A stretch of DNA of 37,799 nt from Dicyema japonicum (taxonomy: Eukaryota; Dicyemida; Rhombozoa; Dicyemidae), in assembly GCA_011109175.1 (NCBI GenBank), contig RDEW01000007.1, forward strand, positions 1,016,980 to 1,054,778, given 5' to 3'. The notes below the pieces were generated by a model that was not told where the DNA came from, searched no databases, and worked only from the letters and a program-made list of their open reading frames with translations. Shown one piece after another: positions 1-8,601 of the stretch. Each line of letters begins with the position of its first letter. Within the stretch, counting starts at the first letter, position 1. The position numbers and the translations under genes are program-made.

Positions 1-540
1 GTTCCTGGTTAGCGGGGATTCGTAAACTGAATCTTGTAAAAGAGTTATTTTCTTTTCTGTGGTGATTATCGGAGGAATATTCGGTTCTTTTATACAATTT
101 AATTTAAATGAAAAAAAATCGCCTCGTTAAGAACATCGATCATATCATTTTCATAGATAATACCTGTTGCATTAGGTTTTAGATTCTGAAAACTTCTAAG
201 ACAAATATATTATGAACAGGATTGGAGATACGCTAATTTTTTAGATCTGCATTTCTCATTTTAAGTGCGATGCGGGTGTCATCCTGCAAGGGCGTGCCTA
301 GAGGGGGCCATAAGGGCAGCAGATCCAAGTTATATAGTTCATGTTATTAAGTTATGATCACTTTTTTCTCTACTTTTTCTCATCATAGATAAGATCGACT
401 GCTAACGATCACGATCACCATGCTCTACTGACATCAAGCGCATGGGTTTTAATCGATGACAGCGCCTGTCAAGTTTATCTTTGATCAGCATTGAAAATAA
501 ATTCCTCACAAGTTAGGTGAAAGAAGCTGTGGTGCAGATT
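1..540. other. AT-rich stretch, no gene recognised
   Basis: No open reading frame of useful length, RNA gene or repeat could be recognised on either strand. The sequence has the same AT-rich background as the other spacers. Confidence 0.5.
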
Positions 541-554
541 TCAGTGAATACACC

Positions 555-655
555 CTGCGGAAAGGATCGTATATAAAGGACTCACATGCAACAAAAAGAA
601 AAAAGGAAGTGAAGAGCATTCTTTGGTTCTCCCTTTCTACGATTAGTTATCATAA
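555..655 (+). repeat. SINE-A family, 3'-half fragment
   Basis: This stretch matches the middle and 3' half of the SINE at 21215-21546 and the reverse-strand copy at 14918-15122. Shared landmarks in order are CTGCGGAA, an A-rich run, GAAGTGAAGAGCATT, then CTACGATTAGTTAT. The tRNA-like head is absent, so it is 5' truncated. Confidence 0.65.
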
Positions 656-1660
656 CGTAACAAAACAATTAAAGTAATTGAATGGCTGTTTTCCCTGACA
701 AATACCAGAGAAATCCTTTTGAACGGCCATTCGGTTTCCCGACGTTTGTTACTCGCTTTCGTTATTAGGACCCAAGCAATCTTAAAAAAGAGAACGTCTT
801 GGGCCCGAAGATTCCGCTCGTCTCTACAGCAACGGGATTAATTTGATTGTTTTGTTACGCCTGGTCAAGCTGTAGGAAATATGGATCTCACTAAAAGTGC
901 GGTTTATTTTTTGGCCTTTTTCTCTGTTTGCTCGAGTACGAAGTGTTCGTAATTTTTTCGATTTTCTGAGTTTCTACTCGCAGAATTAGAAGCGAAAACA
1001 TTTCGGTTTTTTGATCGTATAGAGGTCTTGTCTATTAGCAGTTCCGGTTTTTTACATTTGATTTCCTTTAACATTTTATGAGGATATACCTTCCAATGTA
1101 TCATACTTTTAGCAAATGTTACTTTGTTGGATAGTTTCGCCATTTACCAAACTCTTAACACACATTAATGTACCATGTTGGTTATTTTTTGTCCCAGTCA
1201 ATGTAGTAATGTGCCTTGCTGAGTGTTTGAATGTAGTATTGCACATATTCAATTTATTCATGTTACAAAATTCAACCATATTTTCTCTAGGAAGATTTCT
1301 TCTGTTTCTTCTTTGTGATCCAAGGACTCCGTCATGTGCTTAACAATCCAGTTTCCAGCAAAAAATAAGAAACGGGAAGTGGACAGTTTTGCATATATAA
1401 TTAGAGGGCTTCATAAAACTCTTCTGGCTCTTTTATGTTTCTTGCAACTTTCTCAGAAGTGAGGGCATAAAGAGATTGGGAAGGAAGGAACACAAACTAA
1501 TAGTCAATAAAATTCATCATCTGATAATGGTAAATTAAGTAATTCAAATTAATAATAAAATTTAAATATAAAAAAAACTATGTGATAAAAAGTCGCAAAA
1601 ATAAAAATGAAACGTGCAATTCTTTATTTTTCAAATGAAATTAAAAATATTGGGTTTTCC
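656..1660. other. No recognised gene; two opposing short open frames
   Basis: There is an open frame of about 79 codons on the minus strand (904-1143), basic and lysine-rich near its end. A plus-strand frame of about 75 codons (1116-1343) is hydrophobic. They overlap tail to head, have no recognisable domain, and both lie in AT-rich sequence where chance frames are common. I do not call either a gene. A 9-bp complementary pair (GGACCCAAG / CTTGGGCCC, about 767-820) was also seen. Confidence 0.3.
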
Positions 1661-1779
1661 CATCAACAACGACACTTCGTCAACCAATAACGACATATGG
1701 TCAATGAATAACGACAATAATCAATCAACAATGACACAAATGCAATCAATAACGAAAATAGTCAATCAATAACGACAGA
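1661..1779 (+). repeat. Minisatellite, about six 19-22 bp units
   Basis: A degenerate unit close to TCAATCAATAACGACA plus a few variable bases is repeated about six times. Units differ by point changes (ATAACGAC, AACAACGAC, AACAATGAC) and by one or two bases in length. The array ends just before the RLE fragment that begins near 1801. Confidence 0.75.
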
Positions 1780-1800
1780 AAACTTAATTTTTATATAGGT

Positions 1801-2655
1801 CAAGAGGATTCTACACTCCTACCCGAATTCTCAATTGACCAAGACATAATCCACGCACGAGAAGCCTGGAATGCCACCAACCTCCCCCTGCCTCTTTCAC
1901 AAGACTGCCAGCGAATCCTGGACAATTTATTGTGCTGGAAATCATTTGGACTCCTACTGGAATCGGCCAATCAGCACCGACGCGCTTGTTTGCTTTCGGG
2001 GGCTTCCCTTGAGAGCGGAGCTTGGCTAAACGCCATCCCAAATGGAGCTCTGGGCATCTTTGCTGATAACGAATGCGTTAGAATTGGTATCTCTCTGCGG
2101 CTAGGACTGAAAGTATGTGTACCTCACCCGTGCCGATGTGGCATCCTGATAGACTCTTATGGCCTGCAAGAAGAGCGCTGGCAGATCTCCAAGGCACAAG
2201 GCTCTGAATGAGATTGTCAAGCGGGTTATGGATGCTGCTGGATACTCGGCCATTCTTAAACCGGTCGGGTTTATGCAGAAGTGACGAGAAACGACCGGAC
2301 GGGATATGCATATTTCCCTTTGAGCACGAGAAACCACTTGTTTGGACGTGACATGTACAGACACGTTCGCCCCGAACAATCTTCACGAGTGCGCTTCAAG
2401 GGCTTGCTCTGCAGCCGTAAAAGCGGAGAAGGACAAACTCGAACAATACGTGGACCTTCCCGATAATGTCAAATTTGTTCCCCTTGCTATGGAGACTTCC
2501 GGATCCTACTCCCCCTCTACACTTGAGTTTTTCGGACGTATTGGAAACCGGATCACCTCATGCACTGAAAATCTCCGTGAACGACGCTGACTATTTGAGC
2601 GAATTTCGCTCGCAATTATAAGAGGGAACAGTCAGACAGCGGTTGATAGTGCTTG
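1801..2655 (+). pseudogene. RLE retrotransposon fragment (C-terminal endonuclease region)
   Basis: This is the C-terminal third of a non-LTR retrotransposon polyprotein, 5' truncated and broken by frameshifts. The first frame runs to about 2160 and contains ANQHRRACLLSGA, SGAWLNAIP and the zinc-knuckle start PCRCG, all with direct counterparts in the complete copy at 4749-7849. After a shift it reads SAGRSPRHKALNEIVKR-like sequence, then the nuclease motif KRPDG near 2300. The VWD segment is split by a one-base loss near 2345; the next frame (2342-2590) gives DVTCTDTFAPNNL, FVPLAMETSGS and IGNRITS. A last shift gives LFERISLAIIRGNSQTA up to about 2655. It is a clearly separate subfamily from the complete copy. 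In related proteins this region cuts the DNA target for reverse transcription; this copy cannot encode a working enzyme. Confidence 0.8.
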
Positions 2656-2960
2656 TACTTACGGATATTTTCATCTCCTCGAACAGTTTTATTTTCAAAA
2701 GTCATGTTGCATTTTCATCAACCCACTGCCTTATTAAATTTTTCTGATCAGCAGTCAAGATTGTTCTATGATCCCCGCCACGCTTGCCACAATTGGTCTT
2801 TTCATTATTCAGATATGAAGAAACAATTGTATATACAGTTATTAGGAAGACCCATAATTCGGGAGATCTCAGTATTGCCAGGATGATTCTTAGCGTGGTT
2901 AATGACGGAGTATAAATTGGGAGTAGAGATGATTTACTGTCAGGTGGAAACATCTCTTGT
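2640..2960 (-). pseudogene. Tc1/mariner-like transposase N-terminal remnant
   Basis: Reading the minus strand downward, two helix-turn-helix-like parts are visible. One frame gives GNTEISRIMGLPNN; after a frameshift comes CGKRGGDHRTILTADQK followed by RQWVDENAT. An in-frame stop follows, then LFEEMKISVSTSTINRCL. The order HTH, RGGDxR linker, LTxxQ, WVDEN, ISxSTSTINR is typical of the DNA-binding half of Tc1/mariner-type transposases. No DDE catalytic part is visible. The 3' end abuts or slightly overlaps the end of the RLE fragment on the other strand. A second minus-strand open frame (2899-3186) may be more of the same element, but I see no motif in it. Confidence 0.55.
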
Positions 2961-3109
2961 AGTACCCAAGTAGCGTTTTTACAAAGTTAATCCTAGGCGT
3001 ATAAGACACATTCTTTGGTCTAGACTTCAAGAGTTCATCACTTAGTTCATGCTTACGATAACAGTAGAAGGACTTATATCCATTCCGAAGATAAGGAGAC
3101 ATTTCGTGA

Positions 3110-3226
3110 ACCTTACTAGTGATAACCATTTGGTTAACAAAAGGGTGAAATGACGCGATGGCTTTTCCAGAAGATTGGGCTCGCAATTATGAGAGGTATC
3201 TCCCATTCGTGCTCAAAACCTGCAGG
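3110..3226 (+). pseudogene. RLE retrotransposon, extreme C-terminus
   Basis: The plus strand reads EMTRWLFQKIGLAIMRGIS followed within about 15 codons by a stop. This matches the final helix region of the RLE polyproteins in this window (WLRQRIGIAVIRGNA in the complete copy; LFERISLAIIRGNS at 2590-2650). It is only a short 3' end, evidently from an insertion distinct from the one ending at 2655 because the same codons occur twice within 600 bp. Confidence 0.55.
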
Positions 3227-3360
3227 TAATTAACAACTATATTTAACAATATTTGATGAAAAAGTTTTATTTGGTTAACTGATCTTATATTGTTAGCAAA
3301 ATTATGAAATTGAATTATGTAAACTACGTAATATTCAAGTAATAATTAATATAAAGTAAG

Positions 3361-3537
3361 GCCGAGTCATCGGGAGCCGTTGGTCCAACAACGGCTGAGT
3401 TCTTGCGGGAACTCAGATGAATGCTTGCCAGAAAGAAAAGGGATCAACGAGAAGGGTTACGGCTGAAACAAAAGATTGGAATCGCCATACTCCGAAGGAA
3501 CTCGTTCTCGATCCACGCAGCCGGCTTCCTCAACTAA
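3361..3537 (+). pseudogene. RLE retrotransposon C-terminal fragment (subfamily B)
   Basis: The frame reads ESSGAVGPTTAEFLREL, a stop, LARKKRDQREGLRLKQ, KIGIAILRRNSFSIHAAGFLN and a terminal stop. The final codons and the following T-rich sequence are typical of the family's 3' end. It is close at the nucleotide level (roughly nine in ten bases by eye) to the minus-strand copy at 32243-32660, so these two define a subfamily separate from the complete copy. Confidence 0.75.
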
Positions 3538-3539
3538 AA

Positions 3540-4735
3540 TTTGTTTCTTTGTTTATTAGTTTTCTTTAATTTGCTTTAAAAAAAGTAAAGTCAGAAAAAT
3601 AAGAACAGCAAGAAAGAATCTCATCATATTGCACATTTAAACAAAATTTGGCTATCAAATAGCTCCAATTCGTATAAAAATAAACAAATACAAAATTTAA
3701 AAATTTTGCTCCCATTGAAATTAGAAGACATTTATGTATTAATTCTCGATTCGAATTATTCAAATTAATTTCACACTTTTTTAAATTAAGAAGATTGGTT
3801 CAAAACACGAATACGTAATTATATTTGTAATATTTCACCGGCAACTTAATCTTGTTATTTATATTTCCACGAATGACTCTTTGTTATTGTTATCATACTA
3901 TTTTGGTAAATATAATTTCTCGGATCATTATTTTATATTCATTAACAAATAAAAACGTATTAAATGTGGATGCCAATGAGTAATCCATATTTTGATTATT
4001 TTTATTATTTGTGAGAAAATAAGATTACGTACCGCACCAATAAGAGAGAATCGATATTTATAGTTGTAAAACAGAAAATTCAAATCTGACTGGAACGTGA
4101 TTGTAGAGCATTCAATTTTTTTCAAAACATAAATAAGCAACTATATTTTGGTTATATTGCATTACTCGATTCGGATTATTTTTTATTTTATACTTTCGCT
4201 CCAACACCTCTTTTGTCTACAATATAATAGCAGCCTGATTGTCTGTTTTAAGACTATAAAGCCGGAAAACCTAATCAATCCACTTTTGGAATCCTTTTTG
4301 TGTAACACGTCATTATCTCAATTTTACTTTCTACGAAAACAGTACTTTTTCTTCGTCGTTGAGAATGAGTTAATATAGACAATTTTTACTAATGCAAAAA
4401 TAGACGATGCAATATCATGGTGCAACTTATATCATTATCCTTGCCTACTAATCATTTATGTGATGATCAATTATTATTTTTTCTTAACTCCGCGAAATTA
4501 TCCGCTAATTTTTGTATTTCTTCGTCCGAGACTGTCTTCATTTCTTTCTAAAATAGAATTGAAACAAGTTAAGAATCTATTAAATGTCTGTAACGACCGA
4601 TTTTCTAGAACATTTGATTCATTTACTTTATTTTCGGTTTAAAATCTATCAGATTTCTTTTATTTTTTTTCAACATAATTTTCCAGATGGTATATCATAG
4701 GTTAATTGCTTTGGGAATTTAGAAATTCCTCATTT
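3540..4735. other. AT-rich spacer, no gene recognised
   Basis: Very AT-rich sequence. Open frames of 60-76 codons occur on both strands (for example 3928-4140 minus and 4148-4378 plus), but they are rich in F, Y, I, L and K as expected from base composition and show no domain. The stretch ends at the 5' target-site duplication of the complete RLE element. Confidence 0.5.
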
Positions 4736-4748
4736 AATGTCCTTTCTT
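4736..4748 (+). repeat. 5' target-site duplication of complete RLE element
   Basis: AATGTCCTTTCTT is found here and again at 7850-7862 directly after the A-tail of the element. It is an exact 13-bp match flanking both ends. Confidence 0.9.
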
Positions 4749-4807
4749 TTTTTTACAGGGAATTTTTGAAAATCACGTGTGGTCTTGTTGTGAATAATTG
4801 TATCATC

Positions 4808-5413
4808 ATGGAGCGTCGTTCATACAATGGATCAACACACATTACACCCGAGAGACTGGACACTACATGCTCTACATGCGGGTTTGCCAATGCACGCAAA
4901 TATGGACTTTTCTGCTCGTCTTGCCGTGACTTTTTCCACCTTGGATGCATAAAGATGTCTCAGCGGGCTGCGTGCTCGCTCTGCCTTTGGAACTGCAGTG
5001 TCTGCATGGGAACTGGTCGGAAAACCCAGAGGATCATTCCAAATGAGCACGTTGAACCAAACGAGCCTCTAGACTTCAATAATATGGACAACCTCTTGCT
5101 CTTCTTGTCGGATCTAAGGAAAGCCATGAAGATCCCAATCAGGATCCCAAGACCCGTCCGGATCCCCGCGGCTACATGTCTGGCCTCTGCAATTGACAAT
5201 GCTCTCACTTCCGACGACCTGGAGGCCTGGCTAAAACTCCTCAGTTTTGCTCCGATGGGGAATTCCATTTATCGACTCAAAGGGAGATCAACGGAATTCA
5301 GAGGAAAGCACGACACTTGGAAACTCCCTTTCCTCAAAAATGAAGAAGAACATCCAGGTTTTCTATGTGCATTCTCTCACCAAGACGGAAGTCAAGAAAT
5401 CAAGACATTCTGA
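4808..5413 (+). CDS. Segment 1: N-terminal PHD-like zinc finger and linker
   Basis: This open segment is about 201 codons. Residues 21-66 carry the pattern C-x2-C-x11-C-x2-C-x4-H-x2-C-x15-C-x2-C, with W two residues before the last cysteine pair. That is the C4HC3 spacing of a PHD finger, including the conserved tryptophan. R2-type elements usually have C2H2 fingers plus a Myb-like domain here instead. PHD fingers in other proteins bind histone H3 tails, so a chromatin-targeting role is a reasonable inference but is not shown. After the finger comes a linker with VEPNEPLDFNNMDNL and IPIRIPRPVRIP, both also present in the copy at 36811. The frame is lost after about residue 150. Confidence 0.7.
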   Translation: MERRSYNGSTHITPERLDTTCSTCGFANARKYGLFCSSCRDFFHLGCIKMSQRAACSLCLWNCSVCMGTGRKTQRIIPNEHVEPNEPLDFNNMDNLLLFLSDLRKAMKIPIRIPRPVRIPAATCLASAIDNALTSDDLEAWLKLLSFAPMGNSIYRLKGRSTEFRGKHDTWKLPFLKNEEEHPGFLCAFSHQDGSQEIKTF

Positions 5414-5431
5414 TTCCAATCCTCTGTTTAT

Positions 5432-5998
5432 TTGAATGGCCCGGAAAAACTTAAAGAGAGAGTGAACCGCAAACTATTCGAAGGCGACGTCCGAGCGGCG
5501 TTGCGCGTCGTCGCCAGCGACGAAACTGTTATGGCTGCGACACCTGAGGTGCTAGAACTACTCAGACATAAACATCCATGTGCTCCGGAAGATTACCGCC
5601 CATTCGTGCTTCCGGGAAATTTGTCAAGGATGACCGTCACCGAAGGCGAAGTGCGACGCGGCATTTCGTCCTTTGCGGCGAGTAGCAGTGGAGGCATCGA
5701 TGGCTTGCGGCCGGGTCACATCAAAGATCTTACGGCGGAGGCTACTGCAGAAGCTGGCTGCAACCTTGTCAAATCAATTACAAAACTGGTTATGCGTATT
5801 TTGAACGGAGATATTCCTCCCCACGCAAGGGAGCTCCTTTTCAGTGCACATTTATTGGCCTTCAAAAAACCTGAAGGTGGGGTCCGCCCCATCGCAGTCG
5901 GCAACTATTTCAGAAGATTGACAGCGAAAATTGCATGCAGCATTGTCTCTCCGAGAATATCTGAAGAATTTTCCCCCTCCAACTGGGGGTTGGTGTAA
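5432..5998 (+). CDS. Segment 2: RT N-terminal region
   Basis: This open segment has ERVNRKLFEGDVRAALRVV, then SSSGGIDGLRPGHIKDL and LLAFKKPEGGVRPIAVGN. The last two correspond to the template-handling and finger motifs just before the RT catalytic core (a 'DGLxxxH' motif followed by 'KPxGGxRPIAVG'). It is closely matched by 37250-37740. It ends in a frameshift at about 5980; the neighbouring frame continues QLGVGVRNGCEAAVHAAR into the next segment. Confidence 0.8.
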   Translation: MNGPEKLKERVNRKLFEGDVRAALRVVASDETVMAATPEVLELLRHKHPCAPEDYRPFVLPGNLSRMTVTEGEVRRGISSFAASSSGGIDGLRPGHIKDLTAEATAEAGCNLVKSITKLVMRILNGDIPPHARELLFSAHLLAFKKPEGGVRPIAVGNYFRRLTAKIACSIVSPRISEEFSPSNWGLV

Positions 5999-6018
5999 GG
6001 AACGGATGCGAGGCGGCA

Positions 6019-6786
6019 GTGCATGCTGCGAGGTGTTTTTTTGGACAGAATGACGAACAAAACCCACACATTGGGGTCAAGCTGGACATCTGCAATGCCT
6101 TCAATTCATTGAGGAGGGATCAAATTTTCGAAACTACAAGCAAACGAGCCCCGGAACTTATTCCACTTGTCTTCCTCGCTTACGGAACAAATTCTTCACT
6201 GGTTTTCGGGGACAAGATTATCTGTTCGGAGACCGGAGTTCAACAAGGAGACCCACTTGGTCCACTACTCTTCGCTCTGGCCATCGATGAAATTGTCCGC
6301 TCTATAAACACACAACTTAACCTTTGGTATCTTGATGACGCCACAATTGGAGGGCCGTGGAGAAAAGTACACGACGTTCTGTCACATGCCGTGCCAGCAC
6401 TACGAAACCTCGGACTTGAGATAAACATAAAGAAATCGGAGCTAATAAATATCACATACTCGGAGAGTGATTTCATCAACGTGGTCGAGTCTTTCAACTC
6501 GGTATTACCTGGAATTACTGTCGTACCCAGGGAGCGGACATACTTTCTTGGGTGCCCACTTGACGAAAAGGAACTGCGGAGCCATCTACAAACAAAAGAG
6601 GATGAACTCTCCAGAGTCACGGAGAAACTTTCCTTACTCGATGGTCATACAGCGTTTTTCCTTTTGAAGAATAGCATCGGCTTGCCCAAACTCCTATATG
6701 CTCTCCGATGTTCTCCCTGCTTCAAACATCGTGACATCCTCCTGTCACTGGATAGGACATTGAGAAAATCGCTGAATTACTTCTAA
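6019..6786 (+). CDS. Segment 3: reverse transcriptase catalytic core
   Basis: Motif A is VKLDICNAFNSLRRD (first catalytic Asp). Motif B is GVQQGDPLGPLLFALAIDE. Motif C is LWYLDDATIGGP, with YLDD in place of the commoner YADD. Motif D includes NIKKSEL, and the E-like motif is FLGCPL. All catalytic aspartates are present, so the core looks intact. It ends at a TAA at 6784-6786, and the reading continues in another frame at about 6795. The core polymerises cDNA from the element RNA in family members. Confidence 0.92.
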   Translation: MHAARCFFGQNDEQNPHIGVKLDICNAFNSLRRDQIFETTSKRAPELIPLVFLAYGTNSSLVFGDKIICSETGVQQGDPLGPLLFALAIDEIVRSINTQLNLWYLDDATIGGPWRKVHDVLSHAVPALRNLGLEINIKKSELINITYSESDFINVVESFNSVLPGITVVPRERTYFLGCPLDEKELRSHLQTKEDELSRVTEKLSLLDGHTAFFLLKNSIGLPKLLYALRCSPCFKHRDILLSLDRTLRKSLNYF

Positions 6787-6794
6787 ACATCCAG

Positions 6795-7811
6795 TTTGAT
6801 GCGCCGAGTTGGAACCAATGCAAGCTTCCTACACGCCTCGGTGGAACGGGTCTCAGGTCGGCGCTGGAGATCGCCTATCCAGCATATGTGTCATCGCTCT
6901 CAAGTGGAAGCCTTTTGGTCCAAGAAATCCTACGTATTACAACCGGACTCTCTTGGGAAAAAGTCTTCGACGAAGCTCGTTGCGAATGGTGTGAAACTGG
7001 TTTGGATATGCCGAACGATCCTTCGAGGCAACGTGACTGGGATGATATTTACTCCAAGAATATCTTCGACGTGCTAAAGTCTGAGGCCAACCAGCATCGT
7101 CTTGCATGCCTCGTGTCCGCCGCCAACCATGGGAGCGGAGCGTGGCTGGATGCACTCCCGTCTTCCTCCCTGGGGACCCTATTGGACGATGACTGTATTC
7201 GGATTGGAATCGCACAACGCCTGGGAGCTGATGTTTGCGTCGAACACCAATGTCGCTGTGGAGGGATCGTCGATGCCAAAGGGCTGCACCCGCTCTCGTG
7301 CAAAAGGAGTGCGGGCAGAGCACCCCGCCATGCTGCTATGAACAACATTGTCTTGCGAGCTCTTGAAGCGGCAGGCTTCCCGGCAGTATTGGAACCTGTG
7401 GGATTGGACCGCGGAGATGGGAAAAGACCGGATGGGTTAACTGTCTTTCCGTTCACTGAGGGAAAATCGCTCGTATGGGACTGCACTGTTGTGGATTCTT
7501 TCTCGAACTCGATGATGCTCAGCTCGGCGCAGTCTGCTGGATCGGCAGCCGATCTGGCCGAAAAAATCAAGATTAAAAAATATGGCGAAATTGGAGACCG
7601 CTACCGTTTTGTACCGATAGCAATCGAGACGTCTGGTGCGGCTGGAAGTATTACAGCCTCTTTCCTAAAGGAAATCGGGGGAAAATTGGCCCACCGCAAG
7701 AAAGACGTGCGGGAAGCGGTCTGGCTGAGGCAAAGAATTGGTATCGCTGTTATTCGCGGAAACGCTTACTCCGTGATGTCAGCAGCCGCTCTCCCCATAG
7801 TTAATAAATAA
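6795..7811 (+). CDS. Segment 4: thumb, zinc knuckle and restriction-like endonuclease
   Basis: From about 6798 the frame reads FDAPSWNQCKLPTRLGGTGL, then SEANQHRLACLVSA. The zinc knuckle is CRCG...LHPLSC, i.e. C-x-C-x9-H-x3-C. The nuclease follows: R-H ([11 protein letters not shown]), [14 protein letters not shown], and FVPIAIETSG. The arrangement RPDG / WD / ET is consistent with a PD-(D/E)XK fold. The C-terminus is WLRQRIGIAVIRGNAYSVM. The segment runs uninterrupted for over 300 codons to the stop at 7811, so this half appears intact. Matching sequence in the copy at 17444 is nearly identical. Confidence 0.9.
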   Translation, partial: FDAPSWNQCKLPTRLGGTGLRSALEIAYPAYVSSLSSGSLLVQEILRITTGLSWEKVFDEARCEWCETGLDMPNDPSRQRDWDDIYSKNIFDVLKSEANQHRLACLVSAANHGSGAWLDALPSSSLGTLLDDDCIRIGIAQRLGADVCVEHQCRCGGIVDAKGLHPLSCKRSAGRAPRHAAMNNIVLRALEAAGFPAVLEPVGLDRGDGKRPDGLTVFPFTEGKSLVWDCTVVDSFSNSMMLSSAQSAGSAADLAEKIKIKKYGEIGDRYRFVPIAIETSGAAGSITASFLKEIGGKLAHRKKDVREAVWLRQRIGIAVIRGNAYSVMSAAALPIVNK

Positions 7812-7849
7812 TATTTTATTGTTAATAAATTTTTGTTTAAAAAAAAAAA

Positions 7850-7862
7850 AATGTCCTTTCTT
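7850..7862 (+). repeat. 3' target-site duplication of complete RLE element
   Basis: AATGTCCTTTCTT follows the A-run of the element and exactly repeats 4736-4748. Confidence 0.9.
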
Positions 7863-7959
7863 AGATATAGGTATGATCTTCCATCGAAAATATAGTAATA
7901 TCATCTAAGTTTAACTTTTGGGTTATGAAATTAAGAGTTTTTTTAATAAAAAATTCTAC

Positions 7960-8105
7960 TATAAACATGACACCACATGCACCGACACATTATCCCTATA
8001 CAACATACATCAGAGTGCCCCTGGAGCCTACTCTGTAGCTGAGAAGGACAAGGGATCTCACTATTTACCTCTGACAACAGATTGGGAAAAAAGACAGTCA
8101 TCTTG
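7960..8105 (+). pseudogene. RLE endonuclease fragment
   Basis: The frame reads HDTTCTDTLSLYNIHQSAPG followed by AYSVAEKDK. This matches the nuclease segment just after the WD motif in other copies (DVTCTDTFAPNNL at 2342; DATCIDTFSSTNI at 32600 minus). Neither the upstream knuckle nor the downstream C-terminus is present. It is a short internal relic from a subfamily different from the complete copy next to it. Confidence 0.6.
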
Positions 8106-8139
8106 AAGTTTAAACATTGTCGGCATCCCTTTCATCAGA

Positions 8140-8600
8140 TGTCAAAGGATCTTGGGTGTGACAATTGATATGCATCTCTGTTTGACACCGTGAAAAACAT
8201 TCTAGTGAAATGTGAGAAGAAACTGAACGTATTGAAAAGTTTATCGGAAATATGGAAGAGTGGTACTCACCCAGTCTTGATGAACGTGTACAAACAGTAC
8301 ATCGAGCCATGTTTCTCATATGCATGCACCTCGTGGGGACCGTCCATTGCTTGGACAAATATGAGGAAATGAAAAAGAGGGCTTACAGAGTAACGGAGCG
8401 TTGGATTTGTTAAGATCACCGAACCTGACCTACGCCTCTGGAGGCCTCTTATGAGACTAGACTCCAGATCACGGGAAGGTTGCCTTGAAAATTCAGGCAG
8501 CCGTCCTGTACGTTCATGCGCGAGCACGAAAAAAGAACACCGGGAAAAGATGAGGTCTCTGTTAAAATGCATCGGGATCACGTGATGATTAGTTTGGTTT
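8140..8600 (+). pseudogene. APE-type LINE, RT C-terminal end (family X)
   Basis: The frame gives KDLGVTIDMHLCF, KCEKKLNVLKSLSE, then VYKQYIEPCFSYACTSWGP, the layout seen after the RT palm of Jockey/CR1-like LINEs (LGVxxD, KxxxRLNxLK, YKxxxxPxxxYAxxxW). After further decay it ends VRSCASTKKEHREKMRSLL, then KCIGIT and a stop at about 8583. Three other pieces in the window (12880-12998 minus, 13050-13435, 18385-18720) have the same 'YxxxxEPxxSYA' and/or C-terminal 'MRSLLxxxGI-stop' signature, so they are one family. Confidence 0.7.
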
Positions 8601-8601
8601 T

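Larger units (their letters stand above)
4808..7811 (+). pseudogene. RLE retrotransposon polyprotein (PHD - RT - RLE), frame-broken
   Basis: The start codon at 4808 (MERRSYNGS) is the first ATG after the leader and lies directly before the cysteine-rich finger. The coding sequence can be followed as 4808-5413, 5432-5998, 6019-6786 and 6795-7811. Frame changes fall near 5250-5430 and 5980; a stop (TAA) at 6784 is followed by a further frame change. If continuous, the product would be about 1,000 residues, near the usual size for single-ORF RLE elements. Order of parts: PHD-like finger, linker, RT N-terminal region containing SSSGGIDGLRPGHIK and GGVRPIAVGN, RT catalytic core, thumb region, zinc knuckle, nuclease. 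The proteins of such elements nick target DNA and copy the element's RNA onto it. This copy cannot make the whole protein without correction. Confidence 0.88.
4749..7849 (+). mobile_element. Complete non-LTR retrotransposon with RLE endonuclease
   Basis: This is a full-length copy of about 3.1 kb defined by the exact 13-bp duplication on each side. It has a short 5' leader (about 60 bases), one long coding region (4808-7811, frame-broken), a 3' untranslated tail of about 30 bases containing two TTAATAAAT motifs and ATTTTTGTTT, and an A-run. Single-ORF architecture with reverse transcriptase followed by a C-terminal CCHC plus PD-(D/E)XK-type nuclease is the layout of the R2/R4/NeSL/CRE group. 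The target is an ordinary AT-rich sequence, not rDNA, and differs from the target of the copy at 17444. The element is visibly GC-richer than its surroundings. Few frame breaks for its length and a perfect duplication suggest a fairly young insertion. Confidence 0.92.

Noticed and set aside
767-820. 9-bp complementary pair as a regulatory hairpin
   Set aside because: The arms are separated by about 30 bases, the match is imperfect, and nothing in the context supports a function.
904-1343. Two opposing open frames as genes
   Set aside because: No domain, no second copy, no promoter or splice signal; composition fits chance in AT-rich DNA.
7102-7341. Extra reading frames across the RLE element (for example 6937-7323 and 7049-7570 minus)
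   Set aside because: They are shadows of the GC-richer retrotransposon coding frame; only the plus-strand frame has RT and nuclease motifs.
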